This document shows, one piece after another, positions 11,466-24,029 of a DNA stretch of 64,000 bases. Numbering within the stretch: the stretch's first letter is position 1; each line of letters starts with the position of its first letter. This stretch comes from Cristatella mucedo. Its lineage: Eukaryota > Bryozoa > Phylactolaemata > Cristatellidae. The position numbers and the translations under genes were made by a program. Under the pieces are notes generated by a model, which searched no databases, was not told the DNA's origin, and worked only from the letters and a program-made list of their open reading frames with translations. The stretch spans positions 1,550,001 to 1,614,000 of the forward strand of contig WPIO01000043.1 in NCBI GenBank assembly GCA_009760855.2, given 5' to 3'.

Positions 11466-13780
11466 CCGGGTGCTTAACATTTACCACATGGCTCAGGTCT
11501 CCCCATTTGATGACCTCGGTCATCAAAGGTGAGCGCCTTGACCTCGGTCGTCGAATGACAGCACCTTTACCCCTGGAGCAAACCTGGGCGGCCTTATAAT
11601 TATATTTATACTTCGCAAAGCCCGGGCATGAGCGTAATGACCTACTATTCTAAGAGCTGGCTAGACTTACTAAAAAGCAAATTAATTCAAGGACTGGCAA
11701 TCCTTTGGCGACACGCTCATGAATTTCCCTCGACAGAATATTCGAGCTATTGGAAACGCTTCGGTGAAGTGTACAATTTTCGATCGAAATACGGATTTAA
11801 ATAAAAGTCAGCTCCAACGACTGGCATATTGGCAAGGGCTCAGCAGTTCAGATATTCTGGTGAGGAGTTTCCCAATGGCACGTCAAGCTTTTACTGCACC
11901 ATTTGTCCTAATTCGAAACTAAGAGGCGGAAAAATGAAGCAGGAGCTTCCCAGAAAACTTCCTCTTCTTCTGCTCCCTAATAATCCGGCTGATCTAAGCT
12001 AATAGCATCGGCTAGGCCGTCTGCTGCTACCGAGTCTCACAGGCGGACAATATGTAGCAGGTTTGTTTCTGACGACGACGAGCAGAGAAACATAAACGCT
12101 TAAAACAGTCCGGTCGCAGTAATAATGACAAGGCCTTTGCGTGGAACCCCAAGAGCACCTAGTCTGTATCAAAACACTGGAAAGTATGCATATGAGGGAA
12201 TCATTAGAAATGACAGGCGCGTTTTCTAACGCATCGAGGACAAAGGAAACAGCCAAAGCTGCTGCCTAAAAGAGGGCGTGGTGCTTTAGCTTCCAATAAA
12301 TGATCATCGAGTTAGGTGATGTTAAGGCGTCAATCTACCGGACGATTGATTCTTAGCTAGCTTATAAGCTGAAGGCACGGCCTCCAAAAAAGTGAAATTA
12401 GCTAGATTCCTGTTGTATAGAATCGTGTCAGGCCTGGCATCTTACGTTACAGTTAGTTCTACTTGTTCGGGGCTCTATTCTCACCGGATGGTAGGCCAAA
12501 GGTGTACAGCACAAACGAAAAAGATCAGCCTGAATCAACGGTAGACGAGTCTAGATTATACTGACGTCCGTTGGCTCATCAGTTTTGACAGGTTGCTGTT
12601 TCACAGTTGAACAGTTGTCAACGATGGCTAAGGGAATGTTTCACCGAGACTGGCTATTGCTAATTGGCGACGTCCCGGTAGAGAAGACCGTGATATCGAC
12701 CGCCAAGGCGCAAGAAAAGTGCAACAACTAATTATGAAGGCGAGACATCTCAGGAACAACACGAGTCAAACCTGACTCTTCAGTGTTGAGCATGCGTTTC
12801 GACGCCGAGACGGCTCGAGTCATCTTTCCGTTTTGCTGCGCTATAAACGGATGCCGAGCAGTATAAAAAGAACTTACCTCTCGCCATGCTTCCAACGACG
12901 AAGAGTGCCACTAGCCAATAGGTAGCTATTCGACCGCAACAATGCTCAGGCATTCCGATGAATTGCTGTGGAGCGCTAGACTGTTGATTTACAAATCCTC
13001 CGTCTCTAAAGTGGAAAAACTGTCAGCTAAGCTCATACAACGCGTATTACCCCGAAGGGTCAACATAGCGTTAAAAAACGTAAGGATACGGTTTATCGCA
13101 AAGCTACTAAGAAAGAAGTTCCGTCGGATACTCGACAGAAGTTTAGCCAACAGTCTTTGAGATCAGAGGTGCGATCGCAAAAGTTAAGAAAGAATAGATA
13201 TACTTTGCTATTATTCACATTCCCTTCTGATTAATTTTGCATTCAAGCTACACGAATCTCGGAAGGCGGAAAACCAATAATCTCAAAATTAATCTTGGGT
13301 TAAAATTGGGATACGATTATTGACAAGCATGGCCGGAGAGAAACTTGCATCTGCTAGGGGCTGTCACTAATTGCTCATGTACGCACTACCTAATGGCTAG
13401 CCTTGTAGCGATGTTTAATTATTATGCTCCCTATTAATGTCCTACAGGTGACTAATTGTTTTATTGCAGGAAAAATGCGTTCGTAGCTGCTTTATTCAGT
13501 TAACAAAGCAGAGCTGTTGGTGTGTAGCTCAATAACGCCACAAGCTCACTGCCGTGAACGAATCGCTACGCTTGCTCACCGTTGTACACGCGCGCGACGT
13601 GCCTAACAACGGCCAGCTGGGAGCCATGCGTGGGAGTCTCTCAATTCAGCGCTTGTGAGCTCGCTCAGTAGACATGCTCTGCTTGTCAATTTTGGCCCGG
13701 ACCCGCTGCCGAAGGGTTACATTTTATGAAGCTAAAGTTAAAGGCTAGCTAATTTGGCAGTTTCTCTTGTCATATTTGTT
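11466..13780. other. No gene recognised
   Basis: A 2.3 kb stretch with only short ORFs. One plus-strand ORF at 12942-13160 (72 aa, Arg/Lys/Leu rich) has no recognisable motif and I would not call it a gene. Confidence 0.4.
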
Positions 13781-13784
13781 GATG

Positions 13785-13905
13785 AGCCCTAAAGGCTATC
13801 GATACTGCTGGCAGCGAGCAACAAAGGTTCGTCCTCTGCAGGATTCAAATCCACGAACTGGGTCACGAAAAGCAAGCACCGCAAACCCTGAACCCAGCTG
13901 CGTAT
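13785..13905 (-). mobile_element. Old SINE-2 relic
   Basis: A B-box-like word on the minus strand (from GATTCAAATCC on plus) in the same arrangement as the SINE-2 at 36.5 kb, with a degraded body to its left. Tentative. Confidence 0.35.
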
Positions 13906-14099
13906 CTTAGCGAGATTATGAAAAAAATAATGAGCGCAAGCTAACGAAAGCTACTCACGAGAGCACTCGACGAGCTTGACGCTACGAAGGCGGCGTGCAA
14001 AATGACTCGAATGTGCTTGACAGTTTTATGGCGCTGCCGCGGGTTTGAGGAATTTTTTAGTCTATGATTCATTGAGGTTTATGGTTTTATGAGCTTGCG

Positions 14100-15091
14100 T
14101 TTTGATTGAGATGCAGTATTGTTGGCATCAACGATTTCAAGGAGAGTGCAGTGGGCTGACTCCCTTGATGGGGCTGATCCAAAGCAGCAAGTGGAAAGTG
14201 AGGCCCGTTCTCGACTATTGCGTGTTCAAGCAGTTCTCCACACGGCAAATGGAGCCGTGTGAAGGGATACAATTCGTGCGTGTAGACGAATGGCACCCAA
14301 CGTAAGCATCGTGGACCTGCGGGAGTCAGATTCGCGTAGACCCGTAATTGTGGAAGGACCAGGTGGCTGAGTTTCGTGTCTGTCTGTACTGCCTGACTTG
14401 CTTGGGTTTCAGCCCTGACTTTGCGCCAAAGATTGTGACTGCTGTTCTAAATAAAGTGCTTTCAATGGAAGAACGAGTCAGATCCGGCACTGATTCGCAT
14501 GTGGACAGTATTTTGGCTAGCGACGACATTGTCTCAAAGGGCCATGTAATCAAGCTATTCCGCGAATACGAACTTAAAGCAAAACCACTCAAGAAATTAG
14601 AGGTCGGTCGTGTCCTAGGCCTCCGTGTCAACAGTAGACGCAGCGAGTCCGTGTTGCGCCGAGATAATTCGCTAACCTCTGCATAGCCAGCGATGACGCG
14701 GCGAGAGCTATTTTACTTGGTGTGAGCAGCTCGGCGGTGATTTCCCAGTAGCCGGCTGGCTGCGACCCGCATGCAGCTACCTCGTACATATAGCCGCCAG
14801 CGATCGGGACCGAGACAGTGAGGTGCCCAGTGAGGTTCTGGAAGCTCCTGAGACATCTATCGCCGGGTTCAAGCTCCTGATCCGGTCACTGGTCCGTAGC
14901 AGGTGGCCAGTGTCATAACTGGAAAACTACGGTGCGATGCGAGCAGCGTCGCCTTTGGAACGTGCCTTGAGATCGACGGTAAAGTAGCTGAGGATGTCTC
15001 GCGGCTCCGGAAGCCAGATAACGATGACTCCCATGTGAGCAGTGTGGAGCTAGAAGCCGTCATCGAAGGCCTTAACGTTGCCATTGCTTAG
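14100..15091 (+). pseudogene. LTR-retrotransposon pol relic (reverse transcriptase and RNase H)
   Basis: Three plus-strand pieces in pol order. At 14150-14230 a fingers-like motif KWKVRPVLDY. At 14350-14650 the RT palm and thumb region: CLYCLTCLGFSPDFAPKI, then the active-site box as HVDSI where YVDDI-like sequence is expected, then GRVLGLRV. At 14903-15091 an RNase H-like domain with CDASS and a later conserved Glu segment (SSVELEAVIEGL). Stops and shifts separate the pieces, a block before 14350 is missing, and one catalytic Asp is replaced by Ser, so it is inactive. The style is that of pol genes of LTR elements known in invertebrates; the superfamily (BEL-like or gypsy-like) is not settled. 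No integrase is seen. Confidence 0.75.
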
Positions 15092-15324
15092 GGGACGTAG
15101 AAAGGCACAACTTGTTACTGATTCGACGGTTGACTGAAGTCGTCGACCGACGTGGATAAAGCCGTAAGGATACGCGGAATGGGAGAGGCGATAATTTGAT
15201 GACGACTGGGCCTACTCCGCGACATTTTGTCTGAAGATGACTGTAAGCCTAGAAGGTTGACTAGCTGACGCGTGTACTGAAAAAGTGATTGAATTTCACA
15301 ACTTGCCGTACTTGTGCCGCCGCT

Positions 15325-15530
15325 CATTAAGTCAGTTTATGGATAAATGGGTTTATGGTTGATTGAGAATTATAGTTTTAGGAGTTTCTGCTTTTATTGA
15401 GGGCGTGTCAAACTCTGCAGAGAACGGGGGCAGTGGGAACGTGAGGGCAGGAGAGGACGGACGTGAGCCGTCGCACTTCTAGTCCAAATACACAGTTGAT
15501 CTTGAACATTCGGCGTTTCCGTACCATCGC
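15325..15530 (+). mobile_element. Possible 3' non-coding end of the LTR element
   Basis: A T-rich stretch with repeated GTTTATGG-type words, then a purine-rich tract (GGGGGCAGTGGGAACGTGAG), then a segment including AAATACACA and CGTTTCCGTACC. A similar order of words recurs at 24600-24840, suggesting shared 3' ends of one element family. No paired terminal repeats were verified. Confidence 0.35.
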
Positions 15531-16085
15531 TTGATTACTGTCGGGGTGTGAAACTACACGGAAAAATCCATCCATTTTTACACCGTCTTTCGCCACAGGC
15601 TCTAAGCAAGGAGTCAAGGAAATCATGTGACATAACTTTTGAAGGACATCCTTAAAGATTGGCTATGCGAAAAACGTATGGGTCAGAAACTTGAAATGAT
15701 ATCAACGATACAATAAGTAATAATAAGCATATGACTTTGGGTAGCTCCTTAAAAAAAGAGTCTCTAGTCCCGTGCTTTAAAACCACTTTACAACTTTGCT
15801 CCCACTGCAAGGCAAGGAATAATCAATCATTTATCAAAGGCTATGTATCCTGCTTATGAAACCGAGCAAAGAAAAACAATTGTCTCGATCGGGCTAGAAT
15901 GCAGAATCGCACTGCAGGCTCACGGCCGCTGGTTATTAGTGGTCCGGCTAGTAACACTATCTCACTGGTGCACAAGCAAACGAAGCACACAGGAAAAGTA
16001 CAGGTCCACTGGGGCACTATACTACGGCGCGCCGCTGTTTCCCTTAGTCGCGACGCGCTCAGTTTACAAGCTAGCGCATAACCGC
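15531..16085. other. No gene recognised
   Basis: Short overlapping ORFs only; nothing recognised. Confidence 0.4.
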
Positions 16086-16089
16086 GTAT

Positions 16090-16765
16090 AACGATAATTC
16101 ACTCGGCCAGAGCCAAGGCGGCGTGGTGGAACGGGTAGGTTTTCAGCCTCTTTTCTTGTGCAGACAAGCCAGGGGACGGCAGTCAATCTCAGTCGGTAAT
16201 GGATTCCAAGCTTTGGGATGGTAGTAAGTGAAATCACGGCCTCTGAGGTATTTGAAGTTTGCCAAGGGCAAACGTTTTTGACCAGAGCTGACTGGAGATG
16301 ACCGATTGTTTGAAGGAAGATCTGAAGTGAAATTAATCCCGATTGGCAGGCCTCCGGAGCAGAATGATAAATGGATGAGCCAAAAATAGCTAAGACAGGA
16401 TCCAGACGTCGATGCGCTATTTGATAGACGGCAGTTGCAGACTGGTTAGCAGTCACGCACTGTGGAAGCTGAGGTACGTACGTACAGATAAGCGAAGCAG
16501 ATGAGATATGTTCCAACTCTTGGTGCCTTATTACGCAGGCCGGAAGACTTACAAGTACGCACTAAGTTACTGACGCCTAGTTGCAAAGTCGCAAATGCAT
16601 GGGCCAGGTTTACTTTGATGCTCTTATCTAAGCAAGCTCGAATTTTCGTAATGTTATATAAATTAAAATAGGCAGACGTAAATTTGAAGCTATTGGGCTC
16701 ATATACTGACAAGTTAATTTTAAGAGTCAGATTCCAGAGGCAGGCTGCAGGAGATACGCTGGTCT
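16090..16765 (-). mobile_element. Decayed CR1-like LINE ORF2
   Basis: The minus strand keeps a line of LINE-like landmarks: YFNLYNITKIRACLDKS and LAHAFATLQL near 16590-16680, then a C-terminal part toward 16100. These match the LINE-A segment FQLHNIAKIRACLDKDTTSK in order, but the surrounding sequence is too diverged to assign to LINE-A with certainty. Confidence 0.6.
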
Positions 16766-17499
16766 GGCAAAGAAGATTTTAAAAGTTGGGCTTTTATGTT
16801 TCTGATGAATTTATTAATTCAGCAGTGCTGACGCTGTGGATGGATTCGCTCAAAATTCTAATTAGAACTTACCAGCTAATTTTAAGTTTTTAATATAGGA
16901 GATTAAGTAATCTGCTAATACTCGTTTCAGATTATTACTTAGAGCGGCAGTTATTAGACTAAGTAGAAGTTTTGTACGTTCGGGTTTAGTGTCGACATCT
17001 CAATGACTGACCTGAAGATTCCTTCTTCTAAAGATACTGTGAAATAGGTTAAAGCTAATAACTGCTTTACTACGAGTTATGCTTAGTAACGGTAAATCTA
17101 TGCATCTCAAAAGGAGAAGAGTAAGAATGCGGTCTTTAGGGCTATTACTCTTCTTGGACTTCGTGATGAAGTTAGAGATCAAGGCAGGATTGACACGCTT
17201 TATGTGGAAATCGAGGGAAAGAGCACGGAAAGCAGAATGAAGACTCAGACGAGAAGGATGTCACTTTGGAGACAGACGCAGTTATTTCATCGATTTTGCC
17301 GAGAAAGATATCAGAAAAGTGAGCTGCTGATTAACCATAACGGTCGCTAACCAGACTTGGATGCAATTAAGAAGACGATTGATGTTCGGCATCTGTTTAT
17401 GGAATTTGCATCTGTTTTTCATGTTTTCTTGTATAGAAACTAGCATTGGCTGTGATAAATTTGTACGGACGACAATAATCATGAGGCAATAAAAATGCA

Positions 17500-17762
17500 T
17501 CTATTGAGGACAGTATTTAGTGGGTCCCTGTGACTCGTCCTTTATGTGCTTATGCATGCTTGCACTGTGCATGCTGCCACTAACTACACTTGCATGCTTG
17601 CCCTGTGCATGTCACCCATAACCATATTATTCATGTTGTCTATCAAGCATGATATTACTCACCATTCAATCGCATTTTCCTTTGCAGCAAATCTAAAACG
17701 CCTAGAAAGAGATTGAGTTCTCTGAGGGCGTTGTATCGTGTATTATTATTATTATTATTAAT
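17500..17762 (+). mobile_element. LINE-A 3' UTR with (ATT)n tail
   Basis: Plus-strand copy running from the end of ORF2 (AGGACAGTATTTAGTGGGTC) through the CATGCTGCCACTAACTACAC blocks to the terminal GCCTAGAAAGAGATTGAGTT and an (ATT)n tail at 17744-17761. 5'-truncated. Confidence 0.9.
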
Positions 17763-17764
17763 AG

Positions 17765-18890
17765 ATTGACAATAGGCATGAGTTTTTGAATCCTTTTAAA
17801 GACTGAACTTACTATTTCAAGTTATTTGAAAATCTGCAGTAAGCTACGGAGTATCTGAGCGAGGTTGCACGCTGTGCTTAGTCAGAGGAACAGCCTTGCC
17901 CAGAACATCGGCAAACGTCGAGCTGAAACATTCTACCGACGGGTGATTGATCAGACAGAATATTAAGTAGAAATTGGGATGAAGATTATTTTGAGAAGGC
18001 ATATATAAAAATGCTCGTCATGTTCCTGGATTCTTAGGCAACTTTGATTCCTAAGGAGAGAGAGAGAAACACTACAGAGCGATACAAATTTGCAATAGGG
18101 TCAGATGCCTAGAATTTTGCAGCCTTTGGAGTTTAATGGTATCTGAAGAATATGCGATCAAGAGAGTTCCCTTTGATATGAGCGGGACCAACGTAAGCGA
18201 CAGAGAAAATACATCAGCCAGGCAGCAAACATTGGAAAACAATGGTTTACTTGGGTTATCGTAGTGACTGCTAACGTCAACTAACATAAGGAGGGCGCTA
18301 TTTCTGTAAGGCGAGAACAAGATGAGATATGAAAATCGGAAGTAAAGCAAGCGTTGGAACCTGGAGGACGACAGATGACCCACTATCGGCACCTGGGGTT
18401 GGACTGCTTTGAAGGGATGTCTGAAATTGACTTGAAATTCAGCGAGAATGATAATTATTACTTGCAACTAGTTTCAACAGACCTCGGAGATCAATGAAAT
18501 AGAATCCTGTGGTGTTGGTTAGGTTCGGGTAGTTGGTGGATTTCAAAAAGGTCTCAGTCATGGCAAAAAATCTAAGAGCGCTATATAGAATCGTATTGCG
18601 GTATTACTTGGGCTTTATTGCATATCGATCGCGCGTTCCGTGAAATTACAGAGGGCTGCAGGACTATGAAAATAGTTGAAATAGTTCTCATCATTTCTGA
18701 AACGAGTTTGAAACGCCGGGTGGCTTAAAAGCGTTGCAGAAATGGAGTTTGCTGCTGCGGCAGTTATTGTTGTAGATGGATAGACGAATGAGGGGAAAGA
18801 AGAAACGGGAAGTAAGCCTTTAAGGAAGGCTTTTTGAGGTAGGGTATAGCAATGCAAGGTAAAGTAATGCGAATATTAGCTTATCGAACA
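17765..18890. other. No gene recognised
   Basis: No convincing coding signal. The 131-aa minus-strand ORF at 18072-18467 has no recognisable motif. Confidence 0.4.
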
Positions 18891-18894
18891 GCCT

Positions 18895-19035
18895 CATTTT
18901 AAAGAGCGGCAGAGGAGACGTAATTAAAAGACATCACCACCACTGGTTGCAGTGGCTGAGACAAGACTGCTCCATCTCTAAGACTCGAACGCATGACCTG
19001 GCTTGCGAAATGCAAGTACCGTACCTCTTTGGTAA
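18895..19035 (-). mobile_element. Old SINE-2 copy
   Basis: Collinear with the SINE-2 at 36.5 kb on the minus strand: a GCGGCAGAGGAGAC-type end, a CACCACCACTGGTTGCAGTG core and a degraded tRNA-like head (ACTCGAACGCATGACCTGGC, TACCTCTTTGGTAAGAC). Confidence 0.5.
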
Positions 19036-19039
19036 GACC

Positions 19040-22000
19040 TAAAGGCTGGTGGAAGTAAGAAATACACAGGGATAAGAGAGCGTAGATTTCATAAAGAGTC
19101 GTGTAGCAGAAGTCGGTGAAGCCGCTGCAACGACGCATAAACATTCCTTAAATAGAGACTGGCCCCGATCGTCTCGACAAACTCAAGCATGCGATGGACT
19201 GCTATTGTTATTTTGCTTTTGAGTGTATGTGCCACGCCCTAGGGGTTTGATTGATCGTCTTGTACTACTGAGTGCTTAAAGTAGAACCGACACCTATTTC
19301 TTGACGGCCTAATTAGATCCAGCACCATAACTTGTGGCACAGTTACCGAAAACAGCGGGATATCACGTGGGTCGTTGCCGAGTCGGCGCCCGTTAAGAGG
19401 AAAGTCGATCGCGTAAACGAAGATTACGTTAGTCTTTCCAAATGTCAGTTATCAGCATATTTTAAGTCTTTAGAAACAATTATTTGCTTCTCTTACGTCC
19501 TAAGTACAATATTTTTTTTGTTCTTTTTATCTCCTCTCCATGAAATAAGGAAGTAACCAATGGTGCATCAGCCACTCAGCGAGACCTTCGCCTATCCTTT
19601 GAGGTTGATCGGGATTATCTGCATATCCATGCAATTTAAATGAATACGACTCTGAAGTATCGTATTTATAACCATCTATCTTACTAACAAGATGATCGAT
19701 CAATAAAAATGGCCAAGATAGTCAAAAAGCTCATCGCCAATGCTGTCCGGTCAAGTATGCTAATGCTAATTGGCTAATGTTACCTGGTGTGCTGTTTCGG
19801 TCCCAGCAAGACAGAAAATTGCACAGCCTGATCTTCTGTCTTTCTCCCTTATAGATAAGGTATAATCCTATAATTCCTTATAGCGATAGCATTACGGTTA
19901 TCTTCCAAGCTAAATCGATCGCGAATCATTAACACCCTGCCTAAGTAATTTTTCTTATGAGGCGCATAAATCTGTTGCACACCATACACATTATTCTAAC
20001 TAGTCCCTGTTTACCACTGAAGTTCCATGCATTCTGCAGATAGAGATCATAAGGCCACCCATTAAAAGCCGACTTTTGATCATGAGAACCCAAATACCAC
20101 TCGTCCAGGCTTCCTTCGGCCATTAGTAATCAAGACACTTGAATGAGTGGCACTCCAGAAGCCAAGAGATTACTTCAGTTTAACAGACATTTCGAGAAAG
20201 TTGCAATCGGAATATGATCTTCTGAAAAATACTGATTAAAAAAGAATGGCCATGTTCATAACCATCTTTTGGCACTTAAAGGCAGTCCTAAAATTTCTAC
20301 TATGCTGGGCAGAGAAGCAAGTGTTGTTTGCAAATGAAGCTTAATTACTCAGGAGTGGGTAACCTGAAAATAGGCAGCTTAGCTGTCTCCGTGGGCTCCC
20401 TACGAGAAGGTAGATTGGTTTTTTTATTAGTGAGATCAAGTAATTTGTATGAGTCAGCACAGGGCTCATACTATGAACGTATATTAATTTTTGATCGATG
20501 AGATTTTCTGCAATTGCACGAGTCATGCCAATGGACATTCCTAAAAGCAATCAAAATCTGCTGAGCAAGCCAATGAGATAGCTCATAAGTTCAAGACTAC
20601 GCCAAGCTCCTAGCTAATTTATATATGGTTTTCAGTTACAGAAGAAGCAGCATTTCACGAGCTTTATTCGTATTGAACTTCGTACCTTGGATACGAAACC
20701 TCTTTGTTTGCATGTAAGTTCCTCAAACTAATTAAGCCCTTTTTGATGATCGAGCCTTCATATGCATCGTATACAAACTCTGGAAGTCTAGAAATAATGT
20801 CCGGCTTCTGTCACTACCAGCATTGACTTTGCATCACTTTGGTCTCAGCTAAAGACATATCTGTTCCGGTCAACTTCACCTGCGCCAAAATCAAATTCTC
20901 TTTTTATCTGCTTGGTTTTGTTAATTATGCATTATTCAATGCATTTTATTTTATAAACATGGTGTATCCCTAGCCAAAGACCTAAGATGTTTTTGCGTGC
21001 TTTTGCATGCTTTTCTGAGCACGATTCCGTGAGCAGGTCATTAATCCATGGTTATAGTCTCTTGACTTCAACAGCTCATTGCTCGAGATCGTTGTCTCTT
21101 AGGTAAATCACAAGAAACATGTTATTACTATTATTATTATCATTATTGCTATTAAAAGCTATAAGAGAAATAGTCCCATAGTCTCTGTCCTAATCATTTT
21201 CTGTATGATGCATATTGAAATTTTTCTTTTTGCTACCGGCAAAACTGTTATCTCCATTTATTTTTTCAAAAAAGCAATTCCCAGGCCAATTATTAAACTA
21301 GTGACCCCAGAACACGAGAATCCAAAGAACTCTTATCCAGGATCCCATCAACTCCATAAGAATAGCAGAAGATAACGAATATAATTAAAGAAAAGGCATC
21401 TCGGAAATCAGAAAAAAAGGATGACCAAGTTGATTCCAAAAGGTTAATCTACTTAAATGCAGAATTACTTAAAACATTCCCTTTTTCATTTCCGTTTATG
21501 ATGCCGGCATTTATCGGAGATGACGTGATCCTAACTATGCTAAAGAGCTGCGGATATTTTCCCCTTACATCAAGATAGTGTCCAACACTCTCACAAACAT
21601 TCCTCACCGTTAGCCTGCGATAATAGTCTGCTTTTCAAAGTCCTCATTAGGAGTCTCAACTTCAAGCATATGTTTGACAGTTTACAAGTGGCAAATAAGA
21701 AAGCATACCTGAAGATCTGACGCACTGGATATTGTTTCATTGAAGGGCTGAAAAATGACTAGATTTTGACCTATTAGTGGCGCAGATTATTTATTGTTTA
21801 GCTTTACCCGAGCGTCTTTTCAACAAATACCAAGTCCGTACAAGAAGATTTTTCTTCTACAGGACACTTGCTGTAGCCCGAACCCCAGTCTCATAACTTT
21901 GGAACCTTCGGCTGCAAGTTTTAAGTAAAAACGCTGGTATAACTGTTTAGCACTTGTACTAGATCGTAATATTTAACTAGAGTGATTAGCTTGCATAGCA

Positions 22001-22590
22001 CCCTAAAATAACCGCTTGCATCGAGGCATTAAAACACTCAATCGAGAAAGAATAGCTATCTGTGGTGCATGATTACCGAGGTATTGTGTTCAGACGAGAA
22101 TGCATTAGCAAGAACAACAAGAAGACACACCGCGGCTCTGTTCTAGTGAATAGTGCTGGTGAGTGACGTGTACTAAAACCGGCTATTAAGCCTTCGCTGC
22201 TGGCGATGCACATGGCTGCAAGGGTAGTACAAGAACGTCAGAGGTTTACGCATACGTCTACTTTGCTGATGAAGCTACGGTAGCTCCAGCTTGATCGACG
22301 GATACGTAGCCGAATTCTTACTGATTATTTCTAACCCACAATGACCTGGCTTCGCTCCTTCGTACTTTGCTGAGCTGCTGCCTGTACGAGTTTCAGCATC
22401 CCCTTACCTCCCAGGTGTGGGCAATAAATCGGTTACTCCCTTTTTTTACCCGAAGACTGCTGGCTGGCAGCAAAAGCGTCCGCTCTACCGATCCGAGGCT
22501 GTGAAACTCGCACTTACGTTTCGCACAGAGATACTCACTCCTGCTTCTAAATCGGGTGAACGCCGTACTGATTAATAAATACTAACTTAT
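19040..22590. other. 3.5 kb without recognised genes or repeats
   Basis: AT-rich DNA with short ORFs only. A short (ATT)n-like run at 21124-21153 could be the worn tail of a LINE-A insertion, but no adjoining element is legible. Confidence 0.45.
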
Positions 22591-22596
22591 TTGATA

Positions 22597-22765
22597 GTCT
22601 CATTTGAATGGCGACAGAAGAGCCTCATCAGGCCATCGCCGCGCGCTCGCAGTTGGGAATCAAAGATCGCACCAGCCGCAGGTTTTGAACCTGCGACCCG
22701 AGTCGCGAAGAGCGAGCGCCTTACCTCCTGGGCTATCACGGCTATCTGGGCTATCACTATCCAGT
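22597..22765 (-). mobile_element. SINE-2 copy (diverged)
   Basis: Starts with GGCGACAGAAGAGCCTCATC, the SINE-2 3' end in reverse, then a hairpin-prone middle and a tRNA-like head with a B-box-like word (from TTTTGAACCTGCGACCCG) and an A-box region near GCGCCTTACCTCCTGGGCTA. Confidence 0.7.
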
Positions 22766-22814
22766 CATCACGCGCTGCTACTTGCGTCCTCGGCCGGCTC
22801 GTCCTCGAGGCTCA

Positions 22815-22945
22815 CATGTGCTACTCAAGTTCTCTTTGCTTCGTGATGATAATAGAGTCAGTTAAGGAAATCTTTGCTGCGTAACACCCACTTGGCCTTC
22901 GTGAGTTCGTGGAGTAACGGATGGAGATTCACGCACATTTTCAGC
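22815..22945 (+). mobile_element. LINE-B 3' end, internally deleted
   Basis: Contains CTCTTTGCTTCGTGA, then directly TGCTGCGTAACACCCACTTG and GTGGAGTAACGGATGGAGAT, which in other LINE-B copies are separated by ~70 bp. Confidence 0.6.
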
Positions 22946-23039
22946 TAAGTGCGCAAAGCGCACGGAAGCAAATCTGACAAGTTACCGGGAGCGCCGTAAA
23001 GCTGGGTTGAACAGATTGTGTCACTAGCCAAGAGGTAAA

Positions 23040-23125
23040 TGATAACAATAATAATACGTTTGCATGGCACCCTTTGAGAACTCAATCTCTTTCTAGGAAC
23101 ATTACTTGTGCTGCACAGGAAGCAT
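23040..23125 (-). mobile_element. LINE-A 3' tip
   Basis: An AATAATA tail remnant then TTTGAGAACTCAATCTCTTT and the following ~40 bp of the LINE-A terminus. Confidence 0.7.
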
Positions 23126-24029
23126 TTCAGTGCAACGTCATTGCAGGCGGTGACAGCAGTTAAAAGACAGTTTCAGAAGTTTGGCGGCTAAGCGCCGAAG
23201 GGTCGAACACTCTCACAAAAGTTTAATTTCGTGCAAGAAACTGAGAGGCGACTGGACTGCGCCAGTGTTACATGGTGTGAAAGCACTCAGAAAGCGCACA
23301 TAATGATCCGCGAAAATCTGCGGAAAGCTTACGCGAATGTCTTCACCTTTGTCGTTGACCTCTGCCGTAGTAATTTTTCTTCCAGCTCACTTCGGCCTTT
23401 GGCGCAGTTACCCGGTAGCACGCCAAATGCCTCCCTCTCCACTGCCGCAGCCGGCTAGGCAATCCAGTCGCAATGCAGCAATTAAACTCACCGTAAACCA
23501 CTTGTAAAGCCATTTGCAGGACTGGGCTGGGTAAAAAAAGGATGGGTAAAAATGCTAACTGCAAGGAGAGCGCACAGGTGGGCTAGTGAAAGGGATTGAA
23601 GCGTATTGTAGGCGCAATGGAGGTTTTTGGAGTCGATTCTATTCTTTATAGAGATTCAGTGAAGTTCTTACAGGAATGATGCGATGCGACAGCCACGCCG
23701 TTGGCGTTTGACCAGCGGAGCAGGTGAGTTATGCACCGGCTGCTGAAATATATGAACACAGGCCGGGAATCCTTAATAGAAGGAATGGAAGCAATGTAAT
23801 CACTGATCTCTATAATAGGCAGGCCCTCCTGATAGGATTTCTGAGCTAGCAACCAGCTGCGACCATAATCCAATTGTAATAATATAATTGGCAATGATTT
23901 ATAAGAAAAAACTATCAGTAGTTTAAAATGATAATGCTAGGTGATTTACGGCTTTATTTTAGCCACATGTAGCTGCAGTACAAGCTGGAGCACCTGCAAG
24001 CACGCAGCCGCAACCACCCAGATGTGGAC
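23126..24029. other. No gene recognised
   Basis: Short unrelated ORFs on both strands; nothing recognised. Confidence 0.4.

Noticed and set aside
18072-18467. 131-codon minus-strand ORF
   Set aside because: No recognisable domain, no conserved context and ordinary chance-ORF character.
19040-22590. Hidden gene in the long featureless stretch
   Set aside because: No exon-like open stretch with plausible splice sites and recognisable domains could be found by eye on either strand.
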